Positions 24,603-33,254 are shown, numbered from the stretch's first letter. The stretch: DNA of 41,161 bases from Candidatus Bathyarchaeota archaeon (GCA_005881695.1 VBBT01000108.1:1-41161); one strand, 5' to 3'. Notes: generated from the sequence alone by a model not told the origin. Program-made: numbers and translations.

Positions 24603-26000
24603 TTGAAGCTCGTTATGAAGTTCGGAGGCACATCCCTCGCCAACGCCGCAAGAATGAAGAATGCAGCAAGAATAATCCAACGATATTCTCCCAAGAACAA
24701 GGTTGTTGTTGTAGCATCTGCGATTGGAAACACAACAGACCAACTCACCGAGATCGCTGAACTCGCGAAGAAAGGAGATCTGCGGCGAGCGAGAAAACTC
24801 CTCTCCAAGATTCAGTTATCCCATCGCAAGATCGCACGGATAGTTGCGGGTAGGGGAGAGACCAGAGAGCTCGTGGCGAAAATAGAACAGCTCAACTCCG
24901 AACTTGAGCGAACAGTGGAGGGAATAGGGCACCTCAGAGAACTTACGTCACGCAGCCGTGACTATCTACTCTCCTTCGGCGAGAGCCTATCCGCTCCGAT
25001 TCTAGCAGCGACCCTGTCAGCAATCGGCCTAAGGGCCCAGGCACTAACTGGTGCTGAAGCCGGGATTGCAACAGACGACAATTTCGGAGAGGCAAAGCCC
25101 CTCATAGAGATCAGCTACCACCAAGTCCAGCAACGGCTGGACCCTTTTTTGAATCGCAAAATGATCCCGGTTGTAACGGGTTTCATCGCTGCCACAGTCG
25201 ATGGAAGCACTACAACTCTGGGACGAGGAGGATCCGATTACACCGCAACACTGCTGGCGGCCGCTTTGGAAGCCGACGAGATATGGATATGGACTGACGT
25301 GGACGGGCTAATGACAGCCGACCCCAGAATCGTCAAGAACGCTGCTGTTCTCCCCAACATCTCGTTCGGAGAGGCGCTAGAATTATCCTATTTTGGCGCT
25401 AAGATGATGCACCCTCGGGCGTTACAACCTGCAGGACAGAAGAAAATCCCGGTTCGAATCAAGAACTCGTCCAGGCCCAGCAAGAATGGGACTCTCGTGT
25501 CAGCCAATGAGTCTCATAATGGAGGCAAGGTGGTGAAGGCGGTTTCGATCATCAGGGATGTAGGCATTGTGACCGTGAGCGGTAGTGGGATGATGGGTGC
25601 TCCAGGAGTGGCCGCAAAAGTCTTCCAGACACTCGGTTCAAACAATGTCAACGTGATGATGATATCCCAAGGCTCCTCTGAAGCCACAATATCCTGCGTT
25701 GTCGCGAATAGAGATGTTGACCGCGCTGTCAGGGCTCTTCAATTAGCGTTGATGGGGCAAGGATATGTGGATAAGATAACGGAAGAGAAGGATGCTTGCA
25801 TCATTGCTGTTGTCGGATCGGGGATGAAGGGAACTCCTGGTGTTGCTGCAAGAATATTTACGGCGGTCGCGAGACGAAAGGTGAATATCCGAATGGTCGC
25901 ACAAGGCTCTTCCGAATATAACGTGTCCTTCGTGGTATCTCTTAAGGACGGTCCAGAAGCGGTGAGGGCGATTCACGAAGAATTCAATTTAGGCCGCTGA
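24603..26000 (+). CDS. lysC: Aspartate kinase with two ACT domains
   Basis: First step of the aspartate pathway, 465 aa, TTG start. MKFGGTSLANAARM opens the kinase domain, LSFGESLSAPILAATL and TTLGRGGSDYTATLLAAAL follow, and WTDVDGLMTADPR is the substrate region. Two ACT domains at the C-terminus (about 310-390 and 395-465) carry SGSGMMGAPGVAAKVF and GSGMKGTPGVAARIF. These suggest feedback control by lysine or threonine. Aspartate-semialdehyde dehydrogenase, needed between this step and hom, is not in the window. Confidence 0.95.
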   Translation: MKLVMKFGGTSLANAARMKNAARIIQRYSPKNKVVVVASAIGNTTDQLTEIAELAKKGDLRRARKLLSKIQLSHRKIARIVAGRGETRELVAKIEQLNSELERTVEGIGHLRELTSRSRDYLLSFGESLSAPILAATLSAIGLRAQALTGAEAGIATDDNFGEAKPLIEISYHQVQQRLDPFLNRKMIPVVTGFIAATVDGSTTTLGRGGSDYTATLLAAALEADEIWIWTDVDGLMTADPRIVKNAAVLPNISFGEALELSYFGAKMMHPRALQPAGQKKIPVRIKNSSRPSKNGTLVSANESHNGGKVVKAVSIIRDVGIVTVSGSGMMGAPGVAAKVFQTLGSNNVNVMMISQGSSEATISCVVANRDVDRAVRALQLALMGQGYVDKITEEKDACIIAVVGSGMKGTPGVAARIFTAVARRKVNIRMVAQGSSEYNVSFVVSLKDGPEAVRAIHEEFNLGR

Positions 26001-26014
26001 GTTCCCGCCTCGGC

Positions 26015-27103
26015 TTAACGCATGATCGTGACGACGTCCTTGTCAACGGGAACGTGGTCGAGACTTACTCGCTGACCTGTGAATTTTACGCTTGACCCTG
26101 ATACAAAAGCATACTTGGCTCCTTCCACGAATCGAGGATGAATTTTCTTACAAACATCTCGCAAAGTCGAGCCAGCTGGAAGAATGAGAGGTTTCTCGAA
26201 ATCAGCATCACCATCCGGACGCTTCAGATATATTCGGATGAAATTGAGGGTTTCCCAGATTTTTTCGGCAAGAAGGTCCATGTTCAATCCCTTCTCGGCG
26301 GATATCGGGACAAAATCTCTACCAATCTGTTTTTTCGCAGCCGCAAGATATTGCTCGTTCACAAGATCCACCTTGTTCAGAACAACTAACGAGGGAACAT
26401 ATCTCCGGTTTCCAGTTAAGACATCAATCAACTGCTCGTCTGTGACATCTTCCCGTACCAAAATGCCACCATTACTGATCCCGTACGCTTCGACAATTCC
26501 CTTGACAGTTGCCGGAGTTAGTTTCGTAAGCTTGACACTCGTGGTCAGAGCCAGGCCTCCTTTGCTTCCTCTCGTGACCACCACATCGGGGGGTTTCTGG
26601 TCGATCCGAATACCCATCGCATGAAGCTCATGCTTCAACAACTGCACTTGCCCCGGCTGAAACACGTCGAGGACCAATAGGACAAGGTCTGCGTTTCTTG
26701 CGACAGAGAGAACTCTCCTTCCCCTGCCGCGTCCTGAAGACGCGCCGCTGATGATCCCTGGAAGGTCGAGGATCTGAATGTCGGCTCCGTTGAGACGTAA
26801 GATTCCTGGAACGACAGTGAGTGTTGTAAAAGCATAGGCAGCCACTTTCGACTTGGCGTTCGTCAATCGGTTCAGAATAGTCGACTTGCCAACACTCGGA
26901 AGGCCGATGAGAACGACTGTCGCATCTCCACCCTTACGGATCTCGAACGCTGGGCCACCGCCCTTCGAGGTGGAGGCTTCGAGCTCCTCGCGTAGCCGGG
27001 CAAGCTTGGCTTTGAGAAGGCCAATGTGATGTTCAGTTTTCTTGTTGATCTGGGTCTTCTTCATCTCCTCCTCTATCTGCTTAATCTTCTCCGGAAGACC
27101 CAC
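26015..27103 (-). CDS. DRG-family GTPase with TGS domain
   Basis: Ribosome-associated GTPase of the DRG/Obg group, 362 aa, GTG start. The N-terminal helix-turn-helix region (1-45) is charged and helical. G1 is GLPSVGKST (67-75), G3 is DLPG (113-116) followed by IISGASSGRGRGRRVLSVARNADL, a DRG hallmark, and G4 is NKVD. The C-terminal TGS domain begins around residue 290 (IRIYLKRPDGDADFEKPLIL). It converges with the threonine operon, 14 bp away. Confidence 0.95.
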   Translation of the reverse strand: MGLPEKIKQIEEEMKKTQINKKTEHHIGLLKAKLARLREELEASTSKGGGPAFEIRKGGDATVVLIGLPSVGKSTILNRLTNAKSKVAAYAFTTLTVVPGILRLNGADIQILDLPGIISGASSGRGRGRRVLSVARNADLVLLVLDVFQPGQVQLLKHELHAMGIRIDQKPPDVVVTRGSKGGLALTTSVKLTKLTPATVKGIVEAYGISNGGILVREDVTDEQLIDVLTGNRRYVPSLVVLNKVDLVNEQYLAAAKKQIGRDFVPISAEKGLNMDLLAEKIWETLNFIRIYLKRPDGDADFEKPLILPAGSTLRDVCKKIHPRFVEGAKYAFVSGSSVKFTGQRVSLDHVPVDKDVVTIMR

Positions 27104-27458
27104 TTTGACTTACACTTCCCTGTCAGCATAAGCTTGTGATCGGGTATTGTGAACCTTGCTACGAACCCGAGGAAGATGAAGAGCGAGATACCACTTCCGC
27201 TTCGACATAGACTCCCTTCAAGTCGGTTTTCCTAGAGTTCCCGCGCAGATGTTTCTTAATCTAACAGATCTCGTTGGTCCATCATGGCGTGATTCCTGAG
27301 AAATCAGTGGTCCTGTTGTGAACTGGTCTACTGTGGTCTGGGAACCAAGGGCTACGCTCTGCCATGGCCCGTGGACTCATACTTACCGAAAAACCAGATT
27401 AGCTGCAAAGCGTCGCGACAAGGATCCTGAAACAAGCTATCTGACAACCAGCGTTGCC
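27104..27458. other. Gene-free stretch
   Basis: 355 bp between the DRG GTPase start and the end of the broken gene on the minus strand. Short open frames exist, but none has a recognisable motif or convincing start context. No tRNA, repeat or clear promoter is seen. Confidence 0.4.
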
Positions 27459-28430
27459 TTAGAGTTCAGGGTTGATTTTCAGTTCTTCAGTTACATACCT
27501 ATACCACGGTTCAAACTTCTCGCCTTCCAGGAGGACCTTCTGCGCCCTGGCCAATGGCGACACTTGGAGCCCGCCCACTCGGAGAAAGGGAATGTCGTCC
27601 GAATCGTCGAAAGAGAATCTGGCACCTGTTTCTTGAACTACTACCTGCGCAACATAAGCTGATAGTTTCTTCAAAAATTCAATGTTGGGAGTGGTTTTCG
27701 AGGCTCTCAGCCTTTCGACATAATTATCCACACACCGCACGCTGTCTGACGAGAAGTCCAGTTTGAAGCCTCCCGCAGCCAAATCCTGGGCAAATTCGAG
27801 CGCTAATGAACGATTCCTCGCGATCCACTCTCTCCATTCCTCGCGTCTTACTGTCGAGAGCAAATCATCTTTACTTTCGCTTGATTCCCTCCTACGCGTA
27901 AACCGCTGTTGCCGTAGGCGTTCCTTTTCCTCAAGGAATCGAAAAATTGGAACTTTACCCTTATGCGAAATATCTCCGGTGTCGAAGGCTTCCAAGCCAA
28001 GATGATTCTTTGCTTCAGTCCGGCGTTTTTCGAATTGTCTCCGTTCGGAAAGATAGTCTAAGGGGGACTTCGTAAGAAGGAGAAGGGCGCCACTGTCAGG
28101 AAGCCGCTCGGCAGAGTAAACAGGTGATGTTAAGACTCTGTCCACACCGAACATGTTAACGTATTCGGGCCCTAGGAAAGTTGCCCAGTGTAGATTTGGT
28201 AAGGCTCTTTTCAGATCAGTGCCAATCAGGTTTCTTCTTCCCTCAATATTGTCGTGTTCCATCATCTCTGTAATCATGACATCACTGTATGCGGGACGTA
28301 TGACCCCATAGAGTTCCTTGAGTAGCGTGACAAATTCCGTCAGTCGGTCTACACTCTTTAGAAAGTCTCTTTCAACATGCATTATCAAGGGTTCGAAAAT
28401 GGCGAAGACCTTCATGATGTCTACCTCCAC
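27459..28430 (-). CDS. Unrecognised protein, likely 3' part of a frameshifted gene
   Basis: 323 aa from GTG at 28430, or 318 aa from the ATG at 28415. The N-terminal half contains ATFLGPEYVNMFGVDRVL and ALLLLTKSPLDY; the C-terminal half contains FLKKLSAYVAQVVVQETGARF and PFLRVGGLQVSPLARAQKVLL. The layout recalls bacterial immunity-type proteins, but I cannot name a family. Upstream, another frame continues with related-looking sequence ending in LERRVP. Removing one base from the G5 run at 28433-28437 would join them as RRVPHVEVDIMKVFAIFEP. So this is probably the larger fragment of a longer gene. Confidence 0.5.
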   Translation of the reverse strand: MEVDIMKVFAIFEPLIMHVERDFLKSVDRLTEFVTLLKELYGVIRPAYSDVMITEMMEHDNIEGRRNLIGTDLKRALPNLHWATFLGPEYVNMFGVDRVLTSPVYSAERLPDSGALLLLTKSPLDYLSERRQFEKRRTEAKNHLGLEAFDTGDISHKGKVPIFRFLEEKERLRQQRFTRRRESSESKDDLLSTVRREEWREWIARNRSLALEFAQDLAAGGFKLDFSSDSVRCVDNYVERLRASKTTPNIEFLKKLSAYVAQVVVQETGARFSFDDSDDIPFLRVGGLQVSPLARAQKVLLEGEKFEPWYRYVTEELKINPEL

Positions 28431-28436
28431 ATGGGG

Positions 28437-28659
28437 GCACCCGTCGTTCTAGGTCCCAGCCTATCGGCCGGTTTGTTCTCTCCCACATCTCGGCAAGTGG
28501 TTCGACGGAGTCAGAGCTGAAACGCCTTGTCTCGACCTTGTCCTGACCACCAGAGATCCGTTCGGGAACATAGCTTTCATGGGACAAAAGGACACGGAGA
28601 ACCTTCTGTAGAGCCGCCGCTTGATAGTAATTGGGATCGACTATTAGAAAACTGGCCGA
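28437..28659 (-). pseudogene. N-terminal fragment of the frameshifted gene at 27459
   Basis: In the neighbouring minus-strand frame this encodes SASFLIVDPNYYQAAALQ, then VLLSHESYVPERISGG and SDSVEPLAEMWERTNRP. It runs into the downstream protein after a single-base change in the G5 run at 28433-28437. No start codon with good context is seen, and the 5' end may be lost. A homopolymer sequencing error is an equally simple explanation for the shift. Confidence 0.45.
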
Positions 28660-28737
28660 GACCAGAGGCCTTTCCCTCGGCGTTTGTGCTATCCCCCACG
28701 TTCCTCGAAAGGAATGTTGTACTGAAACAGTGTTAAC

Positions 28738-29173
28738 TTGACCGGCCAAGACACGAACGGCGACGGAGTTGGCGACACTCAGCTGCCCCATCTCGGACTA
28801 GACAATTTTCCACTAGTCGCGCCTTGGGTTCCCGGAGGGCTCTCGGCTTCGCTCGCTGGCCGCGCCGCATGGGCAGCACACCCTGCGATACACGGCTCAC
28901 ACAAGACACAAACGCTCGCAGCGCGTGCGACGAATACCGGGACCGCGCCAGTCTGGGTCGAAGTAGTATTCAAGATAACCACGCCGCAGGGCACCACAAC
29001 ACAGCTTACCTCCCAACCGTTCTGGCTAGAGACTGGAGCTACGACCGACCTGTCCGTGTCCTTCCAGCCCGCCCCCGGGCGATTACACTGTAATTGCCCA
29101 ACTCAGGTTCAGCTCCGACGCCTTCCAAAGCTGGACCAACGCTGGAACCAAAACCTTCTCCTTCAAAGCTTGA
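28738..29173 (+). pseudogene. Remnant of a secreted beta-helix (NosD-like) protein
   Basis: The frame reads NLTGQDTNGDGVGDT followed by LDNFPLVAPW, the ending typical of NosD-type right-handed beta-helix surface proteins. A beta-rich domain follows (KTQTLAARATNTGTAPVWVEVVFKI, LETGATTDLSVSF), like CARDB/Ig-like adhesion domains. At about 29076-29081 the frame breaks; one base less in the CCCCCGGG run continues it as PAPGDYTVIAQLRFSSDAF to a stop at 29171-29173. No signal peptide or beta-helix body is left upstream, where the frame has a stop 15 nt before the TTG. It is a 5'-truncated and frameshifted relic. Confidence 0.55.
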
Positions 29174-29356
29174 CAGAAAACAATCTCGAGCTCCTGGAAA
29201 ATACTCTCGTCACGTAAGACATTCACTACATCGTTCGGTCGGCATTCCAACCGGACATGGATTCCAAGACCAATTTGCTCCAATAAAGGAATCGCCCGAA
29301 AGCCACAGAGATTCGAGCGATTTTACCATATGAACAAGATTTTCTCCTCGTGGATT

Positions 29357-29366
29357 CTATTTAAAA
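29357..29366 (+). promoter_or_regulatory. TATA box upstream of the small zinc protein
   Basis: CTATTTAAAA is a strong box. The expected start about 26 bp downstream coincides with the ATG at 29391 of a 20-codon reading frame, predicting a leaderless message beginning with that short ORF. Confidence 0.6.
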
Positions 29367-29390
29367 CAGAAGAACGATACATAGAACATA

Positions 29391-29453
29391 ATGGCGAGAA
29401 CAAACACGAATGAGCCTCTCTCCACCGATGAGGAGCATCCAACCAATGGCTGA
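29391..29453 (+). CDS. Possible short upstream ORF (20 aa)
   Basis: ATG at 29391 opens a 20-codon frame (MARTNTNEPLST...NG) ending with TGA at 29451-29453. That stop overlaps, in another frame, the start region of the zinc protein (ATG 29446-29448). The TATA box position makes this ATG the first codon of the transcript. It could be a coupling or regulatory leader, or chance. Confidence 0.3.
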   Translation: MARTNTNEPLSTDEEHPTNG

Positions 29454-29724
29454 GAACTGGCTAGACGAGCGGGACAAGGCAATTCTAGAAACGATCTATT
29501 ACTGTGAGAACTGCAACATGGTACTGGAACCCGGCGACAGCGACATAGATCAGCACAAAAAGGAGCTCCCCCATCACAAGATGCGGAAAGTCTTCATCGT
29601 CCGCTGCGGCCGTTGCGGAAACACTGTAACCGACAGCCACGCCCAGTATAGCCCTGAGATAAACCAGTTCTGGTGCAAAACCTGCCTCGCCGAAACAGGC
29701 GTCCAGAACTTCCACGCCACCTAG
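29446..29724 (+). CDS. Small zinc-finger protein, function unknown
   Basis: 92 aa from the ATG at 29446 (an upstream in-frame ATG at 29410 would add 12 residues). YYCENCNMVL, VRCGRCGN and FWCKTCLAE give three CxxC pairs, enough for one or two zinc sites. The middle is charged (SDIDQHKKELPHHKM). MAENWLDERDKAILETIYYCENC looks like a natural N-terminus. No family recognised. It precedes the aminotransferase by 54 bp, which has its own promoter. Confidence 0.65.
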   Translation: MAENWLDERDKAILETIYYCENCNMVLEPGDSDIDQHKKELPHHKMRKVFIVRCGRCGNTVTDSHAQYSPEINQFWCKTCLAETGVQNFHAT

Positions 29725-29730
29725 CACTCC

Positions 29731-29740
29731 ATTTATACTC
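29731..29740 (+). promoter_or_regulatory. TATA box of the aminotransferase/GATase pair
   Basis: ATTTATACTC lies about 44 bp before the TTG at 29779. The predicted transcript start is near 29761. Confidence 0.45.
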
Positions 29741-29778
29741 AGCCTGAACAAAACGCTCCTCCATACAACGGTGTCTCT

Positions 29779-30939
29779 TTGAATATCGACCTCGTCAGAA
29801 AACAGATACCCGTCACTTCCCGACGAGCCTACTTCGACAACGCAGGAACAGGCCCGCCTTCTATACCCGTTCTCAACTCGATTAACGAGTTCATCGCTGA
29901 CTGGCGTGAGTACGGCGAAAATTGGGAAGAATGGCTACCGCTGATCATCGAATCACGCCGGCAATTTGGAAAGATGATAGGGGGAGTAACCCTCGACGAG
30001 ATAGCCTCAGTCCCAAACGTCACGAGCGCACTCATTGGCCTGGCTAGCAGCCTCAACTACAAACCAGAGGGCAACATCGTTATCAGCGAACTCAACTTTC
30101 CAACCAACATCTACCTCTGGCACCTCCAGAAAAAACACGGACGAGCCCAAGACGTCCGCCTGCTCCACCGCGACGCGAACGGCACAATCCCGCTAGAACA
30201 ATGGGAGAAAGCAATTGACGACGATACCTCGATCGTCTCAGTCGACTACGTCTCGTGGACCAATGGCTGCCGAGAGAAAATCCGAGAGATCACAAAGATC
30301 GCACACGAACACGGCGCATTTGTCATTGCCGACTCGTTCCATGCGCTTGGCGTCTTTCCAATAGACGCTCGACAAGACGGGGTCGACGCGCTAGTATGTG
30401 GAATGTACAAGTGGATGCAGGGACCTCACGGTGCAGCCTTCGTATACATCAAGCGTGACAGGCTGAAGGATCTTGATCCGAACTATATCGGCTGGCATGG
30501 AGTCCAAGACTCAGTCGCAAGAAGACTCACGAGCCAGCAAGATCTATTCGGAAAACCGTTCAACATCGAAGAGACAATACCCGCACCGGACGCGACCATG
30601 TTTGAAGGCGGAAGCTGGGGAGTAATATCGATTGTCGGTGCCAAAGCGGCCTTAGAGTTTGCGTTGAAGCATGACCAAGCAGAAAGGTCTCATCGAGTCC
30701 TAAAGGTCACCGAGCATCTGATCGAGGGCTTGAAAAAGAAAGGGCGCAAGATACTGACACCGTTACAATCCGAACGGCGGAGCGGAATAGTGGTCTTCGA
30801 AGACCCCGACCCTGGAGCCACGTATCAGAAGTTGAAGAAGCTAAACATCACCGTAGCAAGCAGAGTCAAGGCTCTGCGAGCCTCACCACACTACTACAAC
30901 ACCGAAGAGGAAATCGACAAACTCCTAGCCGCTCTCTAA
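29779..30939 (+). CDS. Class V PLP-dependent aminotransferase
   Basis: 386 aa, TTG start. YFDNAGTGPPSIPVL is the cysteine desulfurase/epimerase-like opening, ADSFHALGVFPID (184-196) holds the PLP-ring aspartate D185, and GMYKWMQGPHGAAF has the Schiff-base lysine K211. The C-terminal ALRASPHYYNTEEEIDKLLAAL is typical of the isopenicillin-epimerase/kynureninase/CsdA branch. No catalytic cysteine loop is obvious, so desulfurase activity is not implied. Its stop is 3 nt before a class I amidotransferase, suggesting a common substrate or pathway. Confidence 0.85.
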   Translation: MNIDLVRKQIPVTSRRAYFDNAGTGPPSIPVLNSINEFIADWREYGENWEEWLPLIIESRRQFGKMIGGVTLDEIASVPNVTSALIGLASSLNYKPEGNIVISELNFPTNIYLWHLQKKHGRAQDVRLLHRDANGTIPLEQWEKAIDDDTSIVSVDYVSWTNGCREKIREITKIAHEHGAFVIADSFHALGVFPIDARQDGVDALVCGMYKWMQGPHGAAFVYIKRDRLKDLDPNYIGWHGVQDSVARRLTSQQDLFGKPFNIEETIPAPDATMFEGGSWGVISIVGAKAALEFALKHDQAERSHRVLKVTEHLIEGLKKKGRKILTPLQSERRSGIVVFEDPDPGATYQKLKKLNITVASRVKALRASPHYYNTEEEIDKLLAAL

Positions 30940-30942
30940 ACA

Positions 30943-31545
30943 TTGAAAATAGTTGTTGTAAATAACTACAAGGAACTGAACCAAGCAGAGAGAGCAGTTC
31001 AGAACATAGAAAGGTGCACCGGACAATCGGTAGAGAAAATAGACTACAAGGAACCAGATCTTTACAACAAAGTGGTAGAATCCGAACCAGACCTAGTAAT
31101 TCTCACAGGGTCAAGCGCCCTACTTTCAAAACCTAGAACCCGAGACATATTCCAGCCCGAAATGGACCTCGTCAGAGAGACCAAGTTCCCAATTCTTGGA
31201 ATATGCTACGGACACCAGATCATCGGTTCAGCCTTCGGCGCCCCAATGCGAGACCTCGGCCAAATGCTCCGCAGATTCGAAAAAGTAAGCATCGTCAGGA
31301 AGCATCCATTGTTCGATGGATTACCCTCTGACCTAATCGTTGCGGAATCACATCGGCAAGAACTGACCAAGGTTCCCGACGAATTTCATCACTTAGCCCA
31401 ATCGACGACCTCCAAGGTCGAGGCCATTGTACACCAGTCGAAACCAATCTACGGCGTCCAGTTCCACCCTGAGCGGTCAAACGGCGACCATCCACACGGT
31501 AGAATGATCATTCAAAATCTCCTGAAACAGATTCGAGGGTCCTGA
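30943..31545 (+). CDS. Class I glutamine amidotransferase (GuaA-like domain)
   Basis: 200 aa, TTG start. The nucleophile elbow is GICYGHQ with C88, and the catalytic His-Glu pair is in GVQFHPE. The closest resemblance is the GMP synthase/anthranilate synthase glutaminase domain, which delivers ammonia from glutamine. No synthetase (GuaA ATP-PPase) domain follows, so the ammonia acceptor is unknown. It is 3 nt downstream of the aminotransferase. GMP synthase subunit A is one option, but the pairing with a class V enzyme is not typical for purine genes. Confidence 0.8.
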   Translation: MKIVVVNNYKELNQAERAVQNIERCTGQSVEKIDYKEPDLYNKVVESEPDLVILTGSSALLSKPRTRDIFQPEMDLVRETKFPILGICYGHQIIGSAFGAPMRDLGQMLRRFEKVSIVRKHPLFDGLPSDLIVAESHRQELTKVPDEFHHLAQSTTSKVEAIVHQSKPIYGVQFHPERSNGDHPHGRMIIQNLLKQIRGS

Positions 31546-31553
31546 CTCGCTGT

Positions 31554-32423
31554 CTAGTGTAGAGGAATCCAGTAGTCGAGGACCATCGCGAGAAAGACGA
31601 TGGCGAGGTACGGGCTTGAGAACTTGAAAGCAGTCCATGCTTGAGCCTTCGTCGGGTTGAAGGCCAGCTTCAAGTCTACAATGACCATTCCCAGACCAAG
31701 CAAGCCCGCGATTGCGAGATAGATTATTCCGAAGGTTCCCAGCGGTACGAAGATGAGAGACGATGGTACGAGGAGGAAGGTGTTGAGGGCAATGTACTGC
31801 GCGGCCTTCTTGTCCCCAACAACGACCGGAAGCATTGGAATCCCAGCTTTTGCGTAATCCTTGGAAGCTCGAAGGGCGAGGCTCCAAAAGTGGCTTGGCG
31901 TCCAGACGAACACTAGAAGTGCCATCAGCCACGGTGCGATTACACCAACGTTCCCTGTTGCCGCAGCCCAACCTGCCAAGGGCGCGCAACTCCCTGCCGA
32001 GCCTCCGAGAACGATGTTGAGGGTCGTCCGACGCTTCAACCACTTCGTGTAGAAGCCAACGTATATGGCGGCGCCGAGAAAGATGAACAAACTAGCCCAG
32101 AGAGAGAGCAACAACAGAGAGATTCCAACTCCTCCTGCTACAAGTGCCAATCCGAAGACTAGTGCGTTGAACGGTGAGACCCTCCCCCTCGGGATCGGCC
32201 TCTGGCTTGTTCGTCCCATGCTCTGGTCGATGTCCCTATCAAGATAGCAGTTCAATGCGCCAGCTCCCCCCGATGCTAGCGTGCCGGCGACCAGCACCCC
32301 TGCTAGGTTGAGCACGTTGACGCTTCGTGTCGCTACAAGGAACGCCATCAGAGCAGTAAAGTCAAGCAGAAACACTATCTTCGGCTTTGTAAGGTCAACG
32401 TAGGCCTGGGCTCTGGACCCCAA
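31554..32423 (-). CDS. ctaB: Heme O synthase (protoheme IX farnesyltransferase)
   Basis: UbiA-family prenyltransferase that adds farnesyl to heme b for heme-copper oxidases, 289 aa with about eight to nine hydrophobic helices. LTKPKIVFLL is near the N-terminus, NCYLDRDID (58-66) is the first Asp-rich motif, RPIPRGRV follows, and WTPSHFWSLAL with DYAKAGIPMLPVV gives the second conserved region. Start is TTG, only about 23 bp from a TATA-like box. It implies that the organism makes heme O or A, hence aerobic respiration. Confidence 0.95.
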   Translation of the reverse strand: MGSRAQAYVDLTKPKIVFLLDFTALMAFLVATRSVNVLNLAGVLVAGTLASGGAGALNCYLDRDIDQSMGRTSQRPIPRGRVSPFNALVFGLALVAGGVGISLLLLSLWASLFIFLGAAIYVGFYTKWLKRRTTLNIVLGGSAGSCAPLAGWAAATGNVGVIAPWLMALLVFVWTPSHFWSLALRASKDYAKAGIPMLPVVVGDKKAAQYIALNTFLLVPSSLIFVPLGTFGIIYLAIAGLLGLGMVIVDLKLAFNPTKAQAWTAFKFSSPYLAIVFLAMVLDYWIPLH

Positions 32424-32441
32424 GGATGAACGCGGGGCTTG

Positions 32442-32450
32442 AGTATATTG
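32442..32450 (-). promoter_or_regulatory. TATA box of heme O synthase gene
   Basis: The minus strand reads AATATACTC. A transcript start about 26 bp downstream falls at roughly 32420, next to the TTG at 32423, so a leaderless TTG start is predicted. Confidence 0.45.
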
Positions 32451-32576
32451 GCGGTAAAAGGGTTTGGCGCAAACAGCCCTTACACAACGAACCGAAATGA
32501 ACGATGAGCCCTCGAAGGTAGTTAGGAACTTCTGAAATAGGCCACTGAGAGTCCAAACGCTTCAAACGGGTCCGGA

Positions 32577-33254
32577 TTGAGAGTAAACTATCTGCTCATA
32601 CTGGGATGTGTCGGCCTAAGCCTTTGGGCTTGGCAGCAGGACCCAAACTTCATCGACGCGAATTTCGTGTTCAGCTGGAACAACCTGTTGGCCGGGAGAG
32701 TCTGGACCCTGTTCACCGCGCTCTTCCTTCACGCCAGCCCGACCCATCTCTTCGGAAACATGCTCTTCCTGTTCGTATTCGGAAACACGCTGGAGAAGAT
32801 GATTGGCAGAGACTACCATTTAGCGGTCTTCTTCATCGGAGGATTCACAGCATTCCTCCTCCCACCTGCCCTGGGACTCTACTCGCCAGATACGGGTATG
32901 CTTGGAGCTTCAGCAGCCATCTTCACGCTGGCAGCCTGCGTGATGCTGATGAACCCGCTGAAATTCTCGTTCCTCTTTATGGCCCCGCAGGGGCTAGTCG
33001 CTATGTTCTACTTCCTCTACAACGTAGCCCTAGTCTACGATCCGACCCTCATTCCGGGTCTTGGCTACGACCCTAATATCGCATACATTGCGCACGTCAT
33101 AGGCTTCACAGTCGGCATACCGTTCGGAATCGCCTGGAGCAAACGCTGGCCAAGAAACCTTCTGATTACTCTCGGACTCTTCGCGATATACCTCGCGATC
33201 CTTGCAATCCTCGCAACGTTCTTCGGGCTAAGACTGCCCCTCGGCATACTCTAA
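32577..33254 (+). CDS. Rhomboid-family intramembrane serine protease
   Basis: 225 aa with about six helices, TTG start. HASPTHLFGNMLFLFVFGNTLE is the conserved second-helix block (HxxxxHxxxN). GMLGASAAIF holds the nucleophile S112 and IAHVIGFTVGIPFG the catalytic H173. The residue after the serine is Ala rather than the usual Gly of GxSG; the dyad itself is present, so activity is plausible. It converges with the exonuclease gene and overlaps its 3' end by 27 bp. Confidence 0.85.
   Translation: MRVNYLLILGCVGLSLWAWQQDPNFIDANFVFSWNNLLAGRVWTLFTALFLHASPTHLFGNMLFLFVFGNTLEKMIGRDYHLAVFFIGGFTAFLLPPALGLYSPDTGMLGASAAIFTLAACVMLMNPLKFSFLFMAPQGLVAMFYFLYNVALVYDPTLIPGLGYDPNIAYIAHVIGFTVGIPFGIAWSKRWPRNLLITLGLFAIYLAILAILATFFGLRLPLGIL

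Noticed and set aside
28527-28736. Plus-strand 69-codon frame
   Set aside because: It is antisense to the N-terminal fragment of the broken gene and shows no motif; it does not supply the missing 5' part of the NosD-like relic.
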